Positions 56,910 through 64,000 of a stretch of 64,000 bases of DNA are shown here, piece by piece. A program made the position numbers and the translations under genes. Below the pieces are notes generated by a model, which searched no databases, had not been told where the DNA came from, and saw nothing but the letters and a program-made list of their open reading frames with translations. Source of the stretch: Kangsaoukella pontilimi. Its GTDB lineage: Bacteria > Pseudomonadota > Alphaproteobacteria > Rhodobacterales > Rhodobacteraceae. Numbering within the stretch: the first letter of the stretch is position 1; each line of letters starts with the position of its first letter. Location of the stretch: the NCBI RefSeq assembly GCF_009830125.1, contig NZ_WUPT01000001.1, positions 992,001 through 1,056,000 of the forward strand, written 5' to 3'.

Positions 56910-57397
56910 GACGGATCATTCTTACATTCTTCGGATCGGGCCTTATCCGCCCTGCCCCCGGCACCTGGGGGTCGCTGGCTGCGCTGCTGGTCGCGTGGCC
57001 GCTTCACGCGCTGGCGGGGCCCTATGCGCTCGGCGCGGCGGCGGTGCTGGCCTATGTCATAGGGCTGGAAGCGGTGAAGGGCGAGCTTGCCGAAGGAGAC
57101 GACCATGATCCGTCATGGGTGGTCATCGACGAGGCGGTGGGCCAGTGGCTGGCGCTGCTGCCGGTCTCGGCGGGGGCGATCGTGTCGGGCGCGCCTGTCA
57201 CGGCGCTCTGGCCGGGGATCGTGGCGGCCTTCGTCCTGTTCCGGCTCTTCGACATCTGGAAGCCGTGGCTGGTGGGCCGGGCGGACCGCAGGGGCGACGC
57301 AGTGGGCGTGATGCTGGACGATGTCTGGGCGGGAATCTTTGCAGGCGTGGGCGTTCTGATCCTCGCCGCGCTGGCCCACGGGCTGATGCGGGTATGA
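56906..57397 (+). CDS. pgpA: Phosphatidylglycerophosphatase A
   Basis: Dephosphorylates phosphatidylglycerol phosphate to phosphatidylglycerol, 163 residues. The N-terminal [19 protein letters not shown], the acidic DEAVGQW motif in the middle and [11 protein letters not shown] are family hallmarks. Hydrophobic helices mark it as an inner-membrane protein. It is coupled by ATGA overlaps to ispDF before it and cinA after it, and uses product derived from CdsA. Confidence 0.94.
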   Translation: MRRIILTFFGSGLIRPAPGTWGSLAALLVAWPLHALAGPYALGAAAVLAYVIGLEAVKGELAEGDDHDPSWVVIDEAVGQWLALLPVSAGAIVSGAPVTALWPGIVAAFVLFRLFDIWKPWLVGRADRRGDAVGVMLDDVWAGIFAGVGVLILAALAHGLMRV

Positions 57398-57861
57398 GCG
57401 CCGAACGGCTCCTGGAGCTTGCGCGCCGGGCGGGCGTCACGGTTGCCACGGCGGAAAGCTGCACCGGCGGGCTGATCGCCGGGGCGATCACCGAGGTGCC
57501 GGGCTCGTCGGACATTTTCGACCGGGGCTTCGTCACCTATTCCAACGCGGCAAAGACCGAGATGCTGGGCGTCGATCCCGCGCTGATCGAGGCTCATGGC
57601 GCGGTCAGCGAAGAGGTCGCCAGCGCCATGGCCGAGGGCGCGCTTGCCCGCTCGGGTGCCGCGCTGGCCGTGTCGGTAACAGGTATCGCCGGGCCGGGCG
57701 GGTCCGAGCACAAGCCCGAGGGGCGGGTCTGTTTCGGGTTGGCGCGGACGGGCGCCGAGACGCAGGTGGAAACGGTCGAGTTCGGGGCCAAGGGGCGACA
57801 TGCGGTGCGCGCGGCCACGGTCGCGCATGCATTGGAATTGCTGATCCGCGCGCTTTCCTAA
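57394..57861 (+). CDS. CinA C-terminal-domain amidohydrolase (PncC type)
   Basis: A 155-residue stand-alone CinA C-domain, the type that deamidates nicotinamide mononucleotide (PncC) in pyridine-nucleotide recycling. The start is ATG 57394, overlapping the pgpA stop. Family motifs AESCTGGLIAGAITEVPGSS near residue 20 and SVTGIAGPGG are present. The larger N-terminal CinA domain is absent, as usual for this branch. Confidence 0.93.
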   Translation: MSAERLLELARRAGVTVATAESCTGGLIAGAITEVPGSSDIFDRGFVTYSNAAKTEMLGVDPALIEAHGAVSEEVASAMAEGALARSGAALAVSVTGIAGPGGSEHKPEGRVCFGLARTGAETQVETVEFGAKGRHAVRAATVAHALELLIRALS

Positions 57862-57890
57862 ACCGTCCAAATTTTAAGCAAAACGCCCCC

Positions 57891-57930
57891 GAGTGCGCAT
57901 CCTTTCGCGGCAAATTGCACTCTGCATAAT
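57891..57930 (+). promoter_or_regulatory. Candidate amt promoter with dyad
   Basis: A perfect inverted repeat GAGTGC (57891-57896) and GCACTC (57917-57922) with a 20-bp spacer precedes CATAAT (57925-57930), a 5-of-6 match to the -10 element. The -35 position (CTTTCG) is poor and no sigma-54 -24/-12 element was found, which would suit an activator-dependent sigma-70 promoter. The start of amt is 86 bp beyond. Confidence 0.4.
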
Positions 57931-58015
57931 TTTGTTGCCCCTTTTTCGGCAGTTGCCGCTTTTCTCTGCAGCCTGAACCCGCTTCCCCTCCCCCACAAAA
58001 ATCAGGAGGGACATC

Positions 58016-59197
58016 ATGGTAGGGGCAGATACAGCCTGGATCATCGTAGCGACGGCGCTCGTCTTGTTCATGACGCTGCCGGGGCTGGCGCTGTTTTACG
58101 GGGGCCTTGTGCGCTCGCGGAACGTGCTGAGCGTTTTCATGCATTGCTATGCCATTGCCTGCGCCATGAGCGTGGCGTGGCTGGCGCTCGGCTATTCCAT
58201 CGCCTTCGGTTCGGGCGGATCGGGCTTCTGGGGCGGTCTCGACAAGATGTTCCTGGCGGGCATCGACGCCGAGACGGTGTCGGGCACCCTGCCCGAGGTT
58301 CTGTTCTTCGCCTTTCAGATGACCTTCGCGATCATCACGCCCGCGCTGATCGTGGGCGCCTATGTGGAGCGGACGAATTTCGGCTTCGTCCTGCTGTTCT
58401 CGACGCTCTGGATGCTGCTCTGCTATGCGCCGGTGGTCCACTGGGTCTGGGGCGGCGGGTTCCTGGCGGATGGCGGCATCTTCGGCGAGACCGGCGTGCG
58501 CGACTTCGCCGGCGGCATCGTGGTCCACGAGACGGCGGGCATCGCCGCGCTTGTCATCGCCGTCTTCCTCGGTGCGCGAAAGGACCGGACAAAGCCGCCG
58601 CACAATCCCGGCCTGGTCATGATCGGGGCGGCGATGCTCTGGGTCGGCTGGTTCGGCTTCAACGGCGGCTCGCAGCTTGCCGCGGACGGGGGCGCCGCCA
58701 TGGCGCTGACCGTGACGCATATCTCGGCCGCGACCGCGTCGCTGACCTGGGCGCTCTGGGAGCGGATCAAGTACGGCAAGGCGTCGCTCGTGGGCATGGT
58801 CACGGGCACGATCGCGGGTCTGGCGTCCATCACGCCGGCCAGTGGCTTCGTCGGCCCGGTCGAAGCGCTGATCATCGGCGCTGTGGCGGGAATCCTCTGC
58901 CAGGAAGCGGTGAACGTCATCCGTAACGTGCTGACCATCGACGATACGCTGGACGTCTTCGCGGTGCACGGCGTGGGCGGGATCTTCGGCACGATCATGA
59001 TCGCGATCTTCGGCGCGGGCAGCTTTGCCGCGCAGCTGGGCAGCCTTGCCATCGTGGGCGTCTTTACCGTGGTGGTGACCGTGTTGCTGGTGATCGTCTG
59101 CCGGGCGATCGTGGGTCTGCGCGTCGATGAAGAGACCGAGACGACGGGTCTCGACCTCGCCCAGCATGGCGAGCGAGCCTATGACGTGACCTCGTAA
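58016..59197 (+). CDS. amt: Ammonium transporter Amt
   Basis: Eleven-helix ammonium channel of 393 residues with an AGGAGG ribosome-binding site. The start MVGADTAWIIVATALVLFMT begins directly in the first conserved helix (family members usually carry a signal peptide or longer N-terminus). The twin histidines are H171 in VVHETAG and H318 in AVHGVGG. No glnK gene adjoins it, unlike the common glnK-amtB pair. A strong terminator follows. Confidence 0.95.
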   Translation: MVGADTAWIIVATALVLFMTLPGLALFYGGLVRSRNVLSVFMHCYAIACAMSVAWLALGYSIAFGSGGSGFWGGLDKMFLAGIDAETVSGTLPEVLFFAFQMTFAIITPALIVGAYVERTNFGFVLLFSTLWMLLCYAPVVHWVWGGGFLADGGIFGETGVRDFAGGIVVHETAGIAALVIAVFLGARKDRTKPPHNPGLVMIGAAMLWVGWFGFNGGSQLAADGGAAMALTVTHISAATASLTWALWERIKYGKASLVGMVTGTIAGLASITPASGFVGPVEALIIGAVAGILCQEAVNVIRNVLTIDDTLDVFAVHGVGGIFGTIMIAIFGAGSFAAQLGSLAIVGVFTVVVTVLLVIVCRAIVGLRVDEETETTGLDLAQHGERAYDVTS

Positions 59198-59221
59198 GGG
59201 GCCGTTCTTTTGGACAGAAAG

Positions 59222-59256
59222 CGCCCTCGCGGGGAGACCCGCGGGGGCGTTTTCTT
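59222..59256 (+). terminator. Rho-independent terminator of amt
   Basis: A 12-bp stem with one G-T pair (59222-59233 with 59238-59249), loop GAGA, followed by TTTTCTT. It lies 24 bp after the amt stop. Confidence 0.9.
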
Positions 59257-59326
59257 ACTTGGCATATGCAGTTTGATTGAGGCGTGAGGGCGATTGCGAT
59301 TTGTCATCACCGCAGCCGCGATCTGC

Positions 59327-60925
59327 TCACGGTCGCCCCTCCCGAAGCACCTCGATGACCGACACCTCCTCGGACACCGCGTGACGTTTCCAGCCCACTC
59401 CGGTGTCGGGGCAGCGGCCCTCATCCGGAACGACGATCCCGGTCGTTGAAAAGAGGTCCGCAAGTGACGGGTCGAACACGACGAAGTCGGGCGGCCTGAT
59501 TTCTTGCGTCACGGGAATCCGGGGAACATAGGCGGTAACTCTGGGGCCGAAATCGTAGGCCAGGAAGCCACAGAATGTGTTATAGCCAGCCAAGGGGCGT
59601 AAGATCCAACCGCCCTCCAAGCCGAGCATTCGGGTCGGATGGATAGACGTCACAAGCGATTCCGAATGCACACCAAGCGCCACGAGCTTCGACCTGACGG
59701 CGTCGTTGTCGACCAGCTGTCCATTGTCGCGCGCTTCTCCCGCGACGTAGCTGTTCACCACGTCGATCGCGAACCAGCCATTGAGAACCGCGAGACCAAG
59801 TATCACGAAGCGCGCTTTAGGCGCAGATGCCAGCACATAGGCAACCAAGCTCGCGCACATCACGAGGGAGGCCGGTAGCAACGCCTCGGAAAACACGAAG
59901 GCGATTGAGGCAAGAGCAGCGAAGCCCGCCGCCAGAGGTACGGAGAGGATGAATTCGCGCACGCCAAGTCCCGGTGCCCTCCGCCTTTTCCGCATTACGG
60001 CCACGACAACTGCCGTGACGAGCAGGCCGCCCGCAACCTCGTCATTCGTGCCCATGGATTCGAGGATGAGTTCGAGCGACTCGGCGAGGTTCGAGCGCCA
60101 GTTTTCGAAAAACGCTTTCGGGTAGGCTGCGATCACATCGCCCAGACTGCCGAAGCTCTCCTGTCCGACCCACCACCAGTTGGCCGGGCCCGCCTCATGC
60201 AGGCTCGAGCCGATGTTCATGTATTGCCACGAGTGGAGCGGAGAGCCGTTCATCGCCGTGTTGTGGACCCACCACGGCAGACTGACCATCACGAAAACGG
60301 CCGAATAGAGCAGGAAGCTCCTAAGTCCGCCGGGCCGGCTGAACAGGAGGAGCAGACCGACCACAAGAGCGGCGGCGTAGCTTGTATATCGGGTCAGGCC
60401 CGCCAGTCCGAGAAGAAGCGCGCATATCAAGAGCGGCGCGGCGCTGCCCGTGTCGCGAAACCTCGACGCAACCACAAATGCCGCAAGCACGAATGCCGTT
60501 TCAAGCGCATGGTTTTCGACCTGCAACCCCATCAGGAGGACATGTGCGTTTCCGCCGATGAAGGCGGTGCCTATCAAGGCGGCGAGACTGTCGATGCCGC
60601 GCAGTCGAAGATACGCGTAGGCAATGGCGAGGACCGCCGCATAGCTGGTCAGAGAAACCGCGCGCCCCACGTCGAAGGGATCACCAAGCCCCAGAAGCAG
60701 CGGTTGAAACGGTGGCCAGAAATGGCTGGCCCAACCGGTATAGATCCCGCTTTCCCAGAAGTGAGACCCGCTGGCGAATTGCATTGCGGCGTCCCACTCT
60801 TCGAGCACTTCCCGCGAGAGAGCGGTCTTGAGCGCGAAAGCCAGCAGAGCAGCCAGAAAGGCGAGCACAAGAAGCGCTTCACCCAAGCGCCACGTGTTTG
60901 CAGGAGGGGACCGGTCCGCTTTCAT
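59327..60925 (-). CDS. GT-C type membrane glycosyltransferase-like protein
   Basis: A 532-residue protein with about ten hydrophobic helices. Early acidic residues in EEWDAAMQFA fit the catalytic E/D of the PMT/ArnT fold; the hydrophobic core and a soluble C-terminal domain (about 400-532) fit that family. Members transfer sugars from polyprenyl phosphate in the periplasm. It stands alone between amt and a DUF2938 gene. The sugar and acceptor are unknown and the assignment rests on overall pattern. Confidence 0.65.
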   Translation of the reverse strand: MKADRSPPANTWRLGEALLVLAFLAALLAFALKTALSREVLEEWDAAMQFASGSHFWESGIYTGWASHFWPPFQPLLLGLGDPFDVGRAVSLTSYAAVLAIAYAYLRLRGIDSLAALIGTAFIGGNAHVLLMGLQVENHALETAFVLAAFVVASRFRDTGSAAPLLICALLLGLAGLTRYTSYAAALVVGLLLLFSRPGGLRSFLLYSAVFVMVSLPWWVHNTAMNGSPLHSWQYMNIGSSLHEAGPANWWWVGQESFGSLGDVIAAYPKAFFENWRSNLAESLELILESMGTNDEVAGGLLVTAVVVAVMRKRRRAPGLGVREFILSVPLAAGFAALASIAFVFSEALLPASLVMCASLVAYVLASAPKARFVILGLAVLNGWFAIDVVNSYVAGEARDNGQLVDNDAVRSKLVALGVHSESLVTSIHPTRMLGLEGGWILRPLAGYNTFCGFLAYDFGPRVTAYVPRIPVTQEIRPPDFVVFDPSLADLFSTTGIVVPDEGRCPDTGVGWKRHAVSEEVSVIEVLREGRP

Positions 60926-61004
60926 GCCCGAAGCGCCGTCACGGTCGGCTCCGTCGCCAACGACGAAAGACGGGTCGTCCCATTCATGTCGCGGCTTGGG
61001 GACG

Positions 61005-61478
61005 TCACACCAGCGCTCCTACCCAGAGACCCACCGCGAAGACGGTATGCGCCACGAGGTTCATCGCGCGCACCATCCATGGGTTGGGCGTTTTCGACGC
61101 CGCCCAGCCGAGGCCGAGGCCCGGCTGCAGCAGGAACCAGCCGAAACCCACCATCAGAATCGAGAAAATCCACGCAGGCAGAAAGGTCGGGTCTGTCAGC
61201 CAGTCGGCCCCCATGATGGCGGCGAGCGCGACGCCGTAGACGATCCCCACCCCGTAATGAAGCCCCCAGCCCATCTGAAGCTCTCCCGAGACGGGTGCGG
61301 CATCCGCGATATCGTCGTGGAACACTTTGCCCCGGGGCAGATGCGCCACCCACCGACCGGGCATGGCCCAGTTGGGCAGCGGTTGCCCGGCAAAACGGTT
61401 GAGCGCCAGCGCCCAGAGGTCCATGGCCAGCGTGGCGAGCAGGCCCATGAGTAGGCCTGACAACAGTATTTCGGTCAT
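61005..61478 (-). CDS. DUF2938-family membrane protein
   Basis: A 157-residue protein with four hydrophobic helices. The start MTEILLSGLLMG at 61478 is chosen; an ATG 33 codons upstream adds non-conserved sequence. The pattern RFAGQPLPNWAMPGRWV, the basic/acidic LPRGKVFHDDIA segment, FLPAWIFSILMVGFGWFLLQ and GLGWAASKTPNPW resembles DUF2938. The function is unknown. It lies 79 bp after the glycosyltransferase start in the same direction. Confidence 0.75.
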   Translation of the reverse strand: MTEILLSGLLMGLLATLAMDLWALALNRFAGQPLPNWAMPGRWVAHLPRGKVFHDDIADAAPVSGELQMGWGLHYGVGIVYGVALAAIMGADWLTDPTFLPAWIFSILMVGFGWFLLQPGLGLGWAASKTPNPWMVRAMNLVAHTVFAVGLWVGALV

Positions 61479-61649
61479 GTGCTCATCCCTCCGCTTTGAG
61501 AGTGTTGTCTCAGGTTGAGGCGGTGGTGACCAGACGGAGGGTGCGAAAACACGAAAGGCGCTGTGACGACCACGCACCGCCCCGCTTCAAAGCGGCCTGC
61601 GCGGCCGGTGCCGACAAAGACCCATGCGACGCCCCCGGGCCCGGTTTCC

Positions 61650-62243
61650 CTAGTCGGGCAGCGCGCTCTTCAGCGCATCGAGCCGGGCGCGGTCGGCCTC
61701 GGTTCCGCAGCGCTCGACGACGCCGCGGCAGAGGTCGAAGGTCTCGATCGCGTCCTGAGGGTCCGGATCGCGGGCCAGTGTCGCTTCGGTGACGTGAAGC
61801 CAGATCCCGGCCGCAAGGTCAGGCCGTCCGTCTGCCTCGAACCGCGCGAAGGCCTCGCGCAATTCTTCGAGCGGTATCCCGTCGCTGGCGGCGGGGCGCT
61901 TGTTCGACCCGGTCTCGACCGTCCATGGCAGGTCGCGATACTCGCGATCCCAGAAGGGACGTTCGATGAAGTGACGGGCGACGAGGTCGTGAAGCCCGCG
62001 CGCGAAGTATTCGCCCTGAAGCCAGAACAGGTTCTGTCCCCAGTAGTCGCGTTCAATCGCTCCGATGGCTTCGTCGCTGTATCCGCGCGCCTCGTCCGCG
62101 GCGCGAAGGCGGTCGGCGTTGTCTCGGCCCCATTGGCGGGCAAACTCGAAGAACGCCTCGAAATCGGCGGTGAAATCCTGAAACGCCGGCTGAAAGGCCG
62201 CGATGATCTCGGCCCGGGGGCGAAATTCGTGGGCACCGGTCAT
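61650..62243 (-). CDS. Uncharacterised protein, 197 residues
   Basis: A soluble, acidic, helix-rich protein with many aromatic residues (for example WGRDNADRL, RDYWGQNLFWLQGEYF). It has no signal peptide or membrane helix. The start overlaps the stop of the DUF4240-like gene by 4 bp, so the two products are probably used together. No family is recognised. Confidence 0.65.
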   Translation of the reverse strand: MTGAHEFRPRAEIIAAFQPAFQDFTADFEAFFEFARQWGRDNADRLRAADEARGYSDEAIGAIERDYWGQNLFWLQGEYFARGLHDLVARHFIERPFWDREYRDLPWTVETGSNKRPAASDGIPLEELREAFARFEADGRPDLAAGIWLHVTEATLARDPDPQDAIETFDLCRGVVERCGTEADRARLDALKSALPD

Positions 62244-63379
62244 GACAGGCGCCCGGCGAGATTTGGAAGCATGGCTGCGAAGTCGTCCTCCTTGGGGTCG
62301 AGGCGTTTCGTCTTCGGCTGCCGAAGGCGCGGCATGTCCTTGCCCACGCGCATTACGAAGGCCTGCTCGACCGCGTTGAGTAGCCCCTCTGCGAGCGGTT
62401 TGCCGGTAAGCGTGGCGGGGTCGAACGCGTCGGGATCGGCGAGGATGGAGGTGAATACGGTTCTGCCCTGAAGGACCAGCCAGTTTCTGAAATACTCAAA
62501 GGCATCGTCGCTGCAGCCGTCCATCAAAAGATAGGCCAGCGCCCAGATATCCTCCCGACAGGCCTCGGCCACGCGGTCCGTCGCCATCTGTCCAAAAGTC
62601 TTGATCGCGGCGGCGCTGTAGGCGGCAAGCCGGTCCGGTAGCGTGTCGAGCCTTTCGTCCGCCGTCTGACCGCCCGTCCCGACGAGATGCCAGAACAGGG
62701 CGTCGTCCATCTGATCCTGTAGGGGCTTCTGCGCGATGCGCGTTCTCTCTTCGGCAAGGATTTCGCCATGCACCCGATCAAGCCACGCCTTCTCACGCTC
62801 GGTTCCGTACGCCTCGAAGTAGCGGCGGGCGAGCGCGATCGCCTCAAGCACCACGCGCCTGGAGGTGTCGAAGGACTCCTTGTGGTGGTCGAAGGCTGCT
62901 TGTTGCGACGCATCCTTCTTCAGTTTTTTCGCCGCCGCGTCCCTGTCGCGCAGATCGTCCCAGAACATGGTGGCGTTCTTGCGGATATAGTGTTCCCAGC
63001 ACCGGACCGCACGCGGCCCTTCGCCGATTGCGACGAAGCGTCGGATACTCGACCGGAGGTGCCGGTGGGGCAGCCCCCGCCCCCATTCGTCGATCTTGTA
63101 ATGCGCCTCAACAAGGTCAGCGCGGCCGCGTTGAAGGTAGAATGCGACGAGTTGCTCGAACGCGCCGCCCCTGGCATGCGCGAGGGCGGGAAACCTGAGC
63201 GAAGCCGCATCGGGCACCTTGCCACGGGCGACCTTCCTCGCGTGGTCGGCGAGGTTCAATGCGTCGTCCTCGAGCGACCGGAACTTCGGCCGGAACGTGT
63301 CGAGCGCGTCCGCGATCAGCAGGGTGGTATCCATCGATTTCAGGCCCCGGTCCTGTCGGCGCCCCGCCAGCTCGACCAT
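62240..63379 (-). CDS. Uncharacterised protein with DUF4240-like domain
   Basis: A 379-residue soluble protein. The first 220 residues are helical, with repeat-like turns (RGGAFEQLVAFYLQRG, RRYFEAYG). Residues 225-325 match the DUF4240 pattern: FWHLVGTGG, then WALAYLLMDGCSDDAFEYFRNWL and QGRTVFTSILADPDAF. The start is uncertain; an internal ATG at 63334 would remove 15 residues, and neither has a clear ribosome-binding site. It is coupled to the 197-residue protein downstream. The function is unknown. Confidence 0.65.
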   Translation of the reverse strand: MVELAGRRQDRGLKSMDTTLLIADALDTFRPKFRSLEDDALNLADHARKVARGKVPDAASLRFPALAHARGGAFEQLVAFYLQRGRADLVEAHYKIDEWGRGLPHRHLRSSIRRFVAIGEGPRAVRCWEHYIRKNATMFWDDLRDRDAAAKKLKKDASQQAAFDHHKESFDTSRRVVLEAIALARRYFEAYGTEREKAWLDRVHGEILAEERTRIAQKPLQDQMDDALFWHLVGTGGQTADERLDTLPDRLAAYSAAAIKTFGQMATDRVAEACREDIWALAYLLMDGCSDDAFEYFRNWLVLQGRTVFTSILADPDAFDPATLTGKPLAEGLLNAVEQAFVMRVGKDMPRLRQPKTKRLDPKEDDFAAMLPNLAGRLS

Positions 63380-63533
63380 GTGGAAGAGAGTGTAGCCTAT
63401 CTCGGCCGCCGCTCGCGCGATTCGCCGGGCACGGACCTACGGAGCGACCGGAGCGACACCGAAAGGCCACAGCCGGTGGCGGAGCAATTTCGGCCGCCGC
63501 CGAGAGTGTACGCGGCCCGGACCGGAGGAATTG

Positions 63534-63561
63534 AAAAGGGCGGCCCCGGTCGGAGCCGCCC
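63534..63561 (-). terminator. Terminator of the last lipoprotein gene
   Basis: Perfect 7-bp stem GGGCGGC (63561-63555 read leftward) and GCCGCCC (63544-63538), followed on the minus strand by TTTTC. It lies 23 bp after the stop of the leftward lipoprotein gene. Confidence 0.75.
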
Positions 63562-63584
63562 TTTCCTGTCCCTGTCGCTCCGTC

Positions 63585-64000
63585 TCAGCGGATGCGGTCG
63601 AGATCCCAGTCGAAGCCGATATCGTCATGGGCCACGGTCAGCTGCCAGCGCTGGCCGGGGCGGATCGGGTTCATCGGCAGTTCGATCGTGTCGGTCTCGG
63701 ACGGGCCGCCCAGCCAGCCAGCCTCTTCGAAGGCAATGGCAAGGTGCAGCGGCTGGTTCGTGGGCAAACCGATGGTCGTCGAGCCCTTCTTGAACTCGCG
63801 GGTGCCAAGATACTCCATGTTCGGTCCTTTGGGTCCGGTCCAGACATCGAGATAGACCGAGCGCGAGGTCATGAAGCCGCCCTCGACCGAGGTCAGTTTC
63901 AGAACCATGTTGGCGGGGCCCTGGTCGGCATAGGGCTTGACCCCGCCGCAACCGGCGACGAGCGCGGCGGCGGCGAAGGCGATGGCCGACCGGCGATTCA
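63585..64000 (-). CDS. Small lipoprotein of unknown function (start at window edge)
   Basis: The frame is open from the window end; the last two bases plus one base outside would form the start codon (xTG AAT), giving about 138 residues. The N-terminus NRRSAIAFAAAALVAGCGG is a lipoprotein signal with lipobox LVAGC. The mature part is beta-rich (VYLDVWTGPKGPNMEYLG, FEEAGWLGG) and ends with DLDRIR. No family is recognised. A later internal ATG at 63908 would drop the lipobox and is unlikely. Confidence 0.7.
   Translation of the reverse strand, partial: NRRSAIAFAAAALVAGCGGVKPYADQGPANMVLKLTSVEGGFMTSRSVYLDVWTGPKGPNMEYLGTREFKKGSTTIGLPTNQPLHLAIAFEEAGWLGGPSETDTIELPMNPIRPGQRWQLTVAHDDIGFDWDLDRIR

Noticed and set aside
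57862-58015. Sigma-54 promoter for amt
   Set aside because: No GG/GC pair with correct 10-bp spacing near TGGCAC-N5-TTGC was found; TTGCA at 57916 lacks the -24 partner.

Overview
The window is chromosomal DNA from a high-GC alphaproteobacterium, most likely of the Rhodobacteraceae (Roseobacter/Rhodobacter group). The indications are ctrA next to sciP and ligA, the gene order dusB-ntrB-ntrC-ntrY-ntrX-trkA-trkH-hfq-hflX, an ispD-ispF fusion, the pyrH-frr-uppS-cdsA-dxr-rseP-bamA-skp-fabZ-lpxA-lpxI-lpxB cluster with LpxI rather than LpxH, and a HemB whose usual zinc cysteines are replaced. There is no rRNA or tRNA gene, so no genus is assigned. Almost all genes are intact; only the first (ligA) and last (a lipoprotein) run off the window.

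Layout. 1-3100: ligA (3' end missing), ctrA with a near-consensus CtrA site upstream, and sciP, all leftward. 3231-4376: mnmA, followed by a palindrome-rich repeat. 4645-16724: a long leftward envelope cluster for membrane-protein insertion, lipid A, isoprenoid and phospholipid synthesis, with a 41-codon membrane peptide between rseP and bamA. 16809-20414: miaA, a 46-residue membrane peptide, gap and an MFS transporter. 20431-20506: a candidate leftward small RNA. 20622-26424: an accessory stretch with an orphan YejA-like binding protein, an entericidin-like lipopeptide, a 2.3-kb insert bounded by a 74-bp direct repeat (a secreted SH3b protein and a membrane protein), an AT-richer HIT gene, a CsbD-like gene and a small unknown gene. 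26551-29932: a translationally coupled AMP-forming ligase, DsbA-family and Bcr/CflA-type MFS operon. 29929-39991: mfd, a membrane protein, hemB, a DUF481 outer-membrane protein, a SYLF-type lipoprotein, an MFS, a sulfotransferase-like protein and a 3-hydroxyisobutyrate-dehydrogenase-like protein. 40066-43611: a membrane-anchored penicillin-acylase-like hydrolase and a Hint-domain protein. 43584-55585: hflX, hfq, trkH, trkA, ntrX, ntrY, ntrC, ntrB, dusB. 55746-59197: ispDF, pgpA, cinA, amt. 59327-64000: a GT-C type membrane glycosyltransferase, a DUF2938 protein, a pair of uncharacterised proteins (one with a DUF4240-like domain) and a partial lipoprotein gene.

How the genes work together. The envelope cluster couples isoprenoid precursor and carrier synthesis (dxr, uppS; ispDF further right), CDP-diacylglycerol supply (cdsA; pgpA further right), outer-membrane assembly (bamA, skp), stress proteolysis (rseP) and lipid A synthesis (fabZ, lpxA, lpxI, lpxB). 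The ntr genes are the nitrogen-control module, followed by potassium uptake and the Hfq/HflX pair. Both NtrC and NtrX lack the GAFTGA loop needed to engage sigma-54, and the amt promoter region shows a sigma-70-like -10 element without a good -35, which fits activation without sigma-54.

The most unusual signals are the candidate small RNA at 20431-20506, the 74-bp direct repeat that duplicates the 3' end and terminator of the entericidin-like gene around two unknown genes, the palindromic intergenic elements that share a 16-bp core, and the two small membrane peptides.
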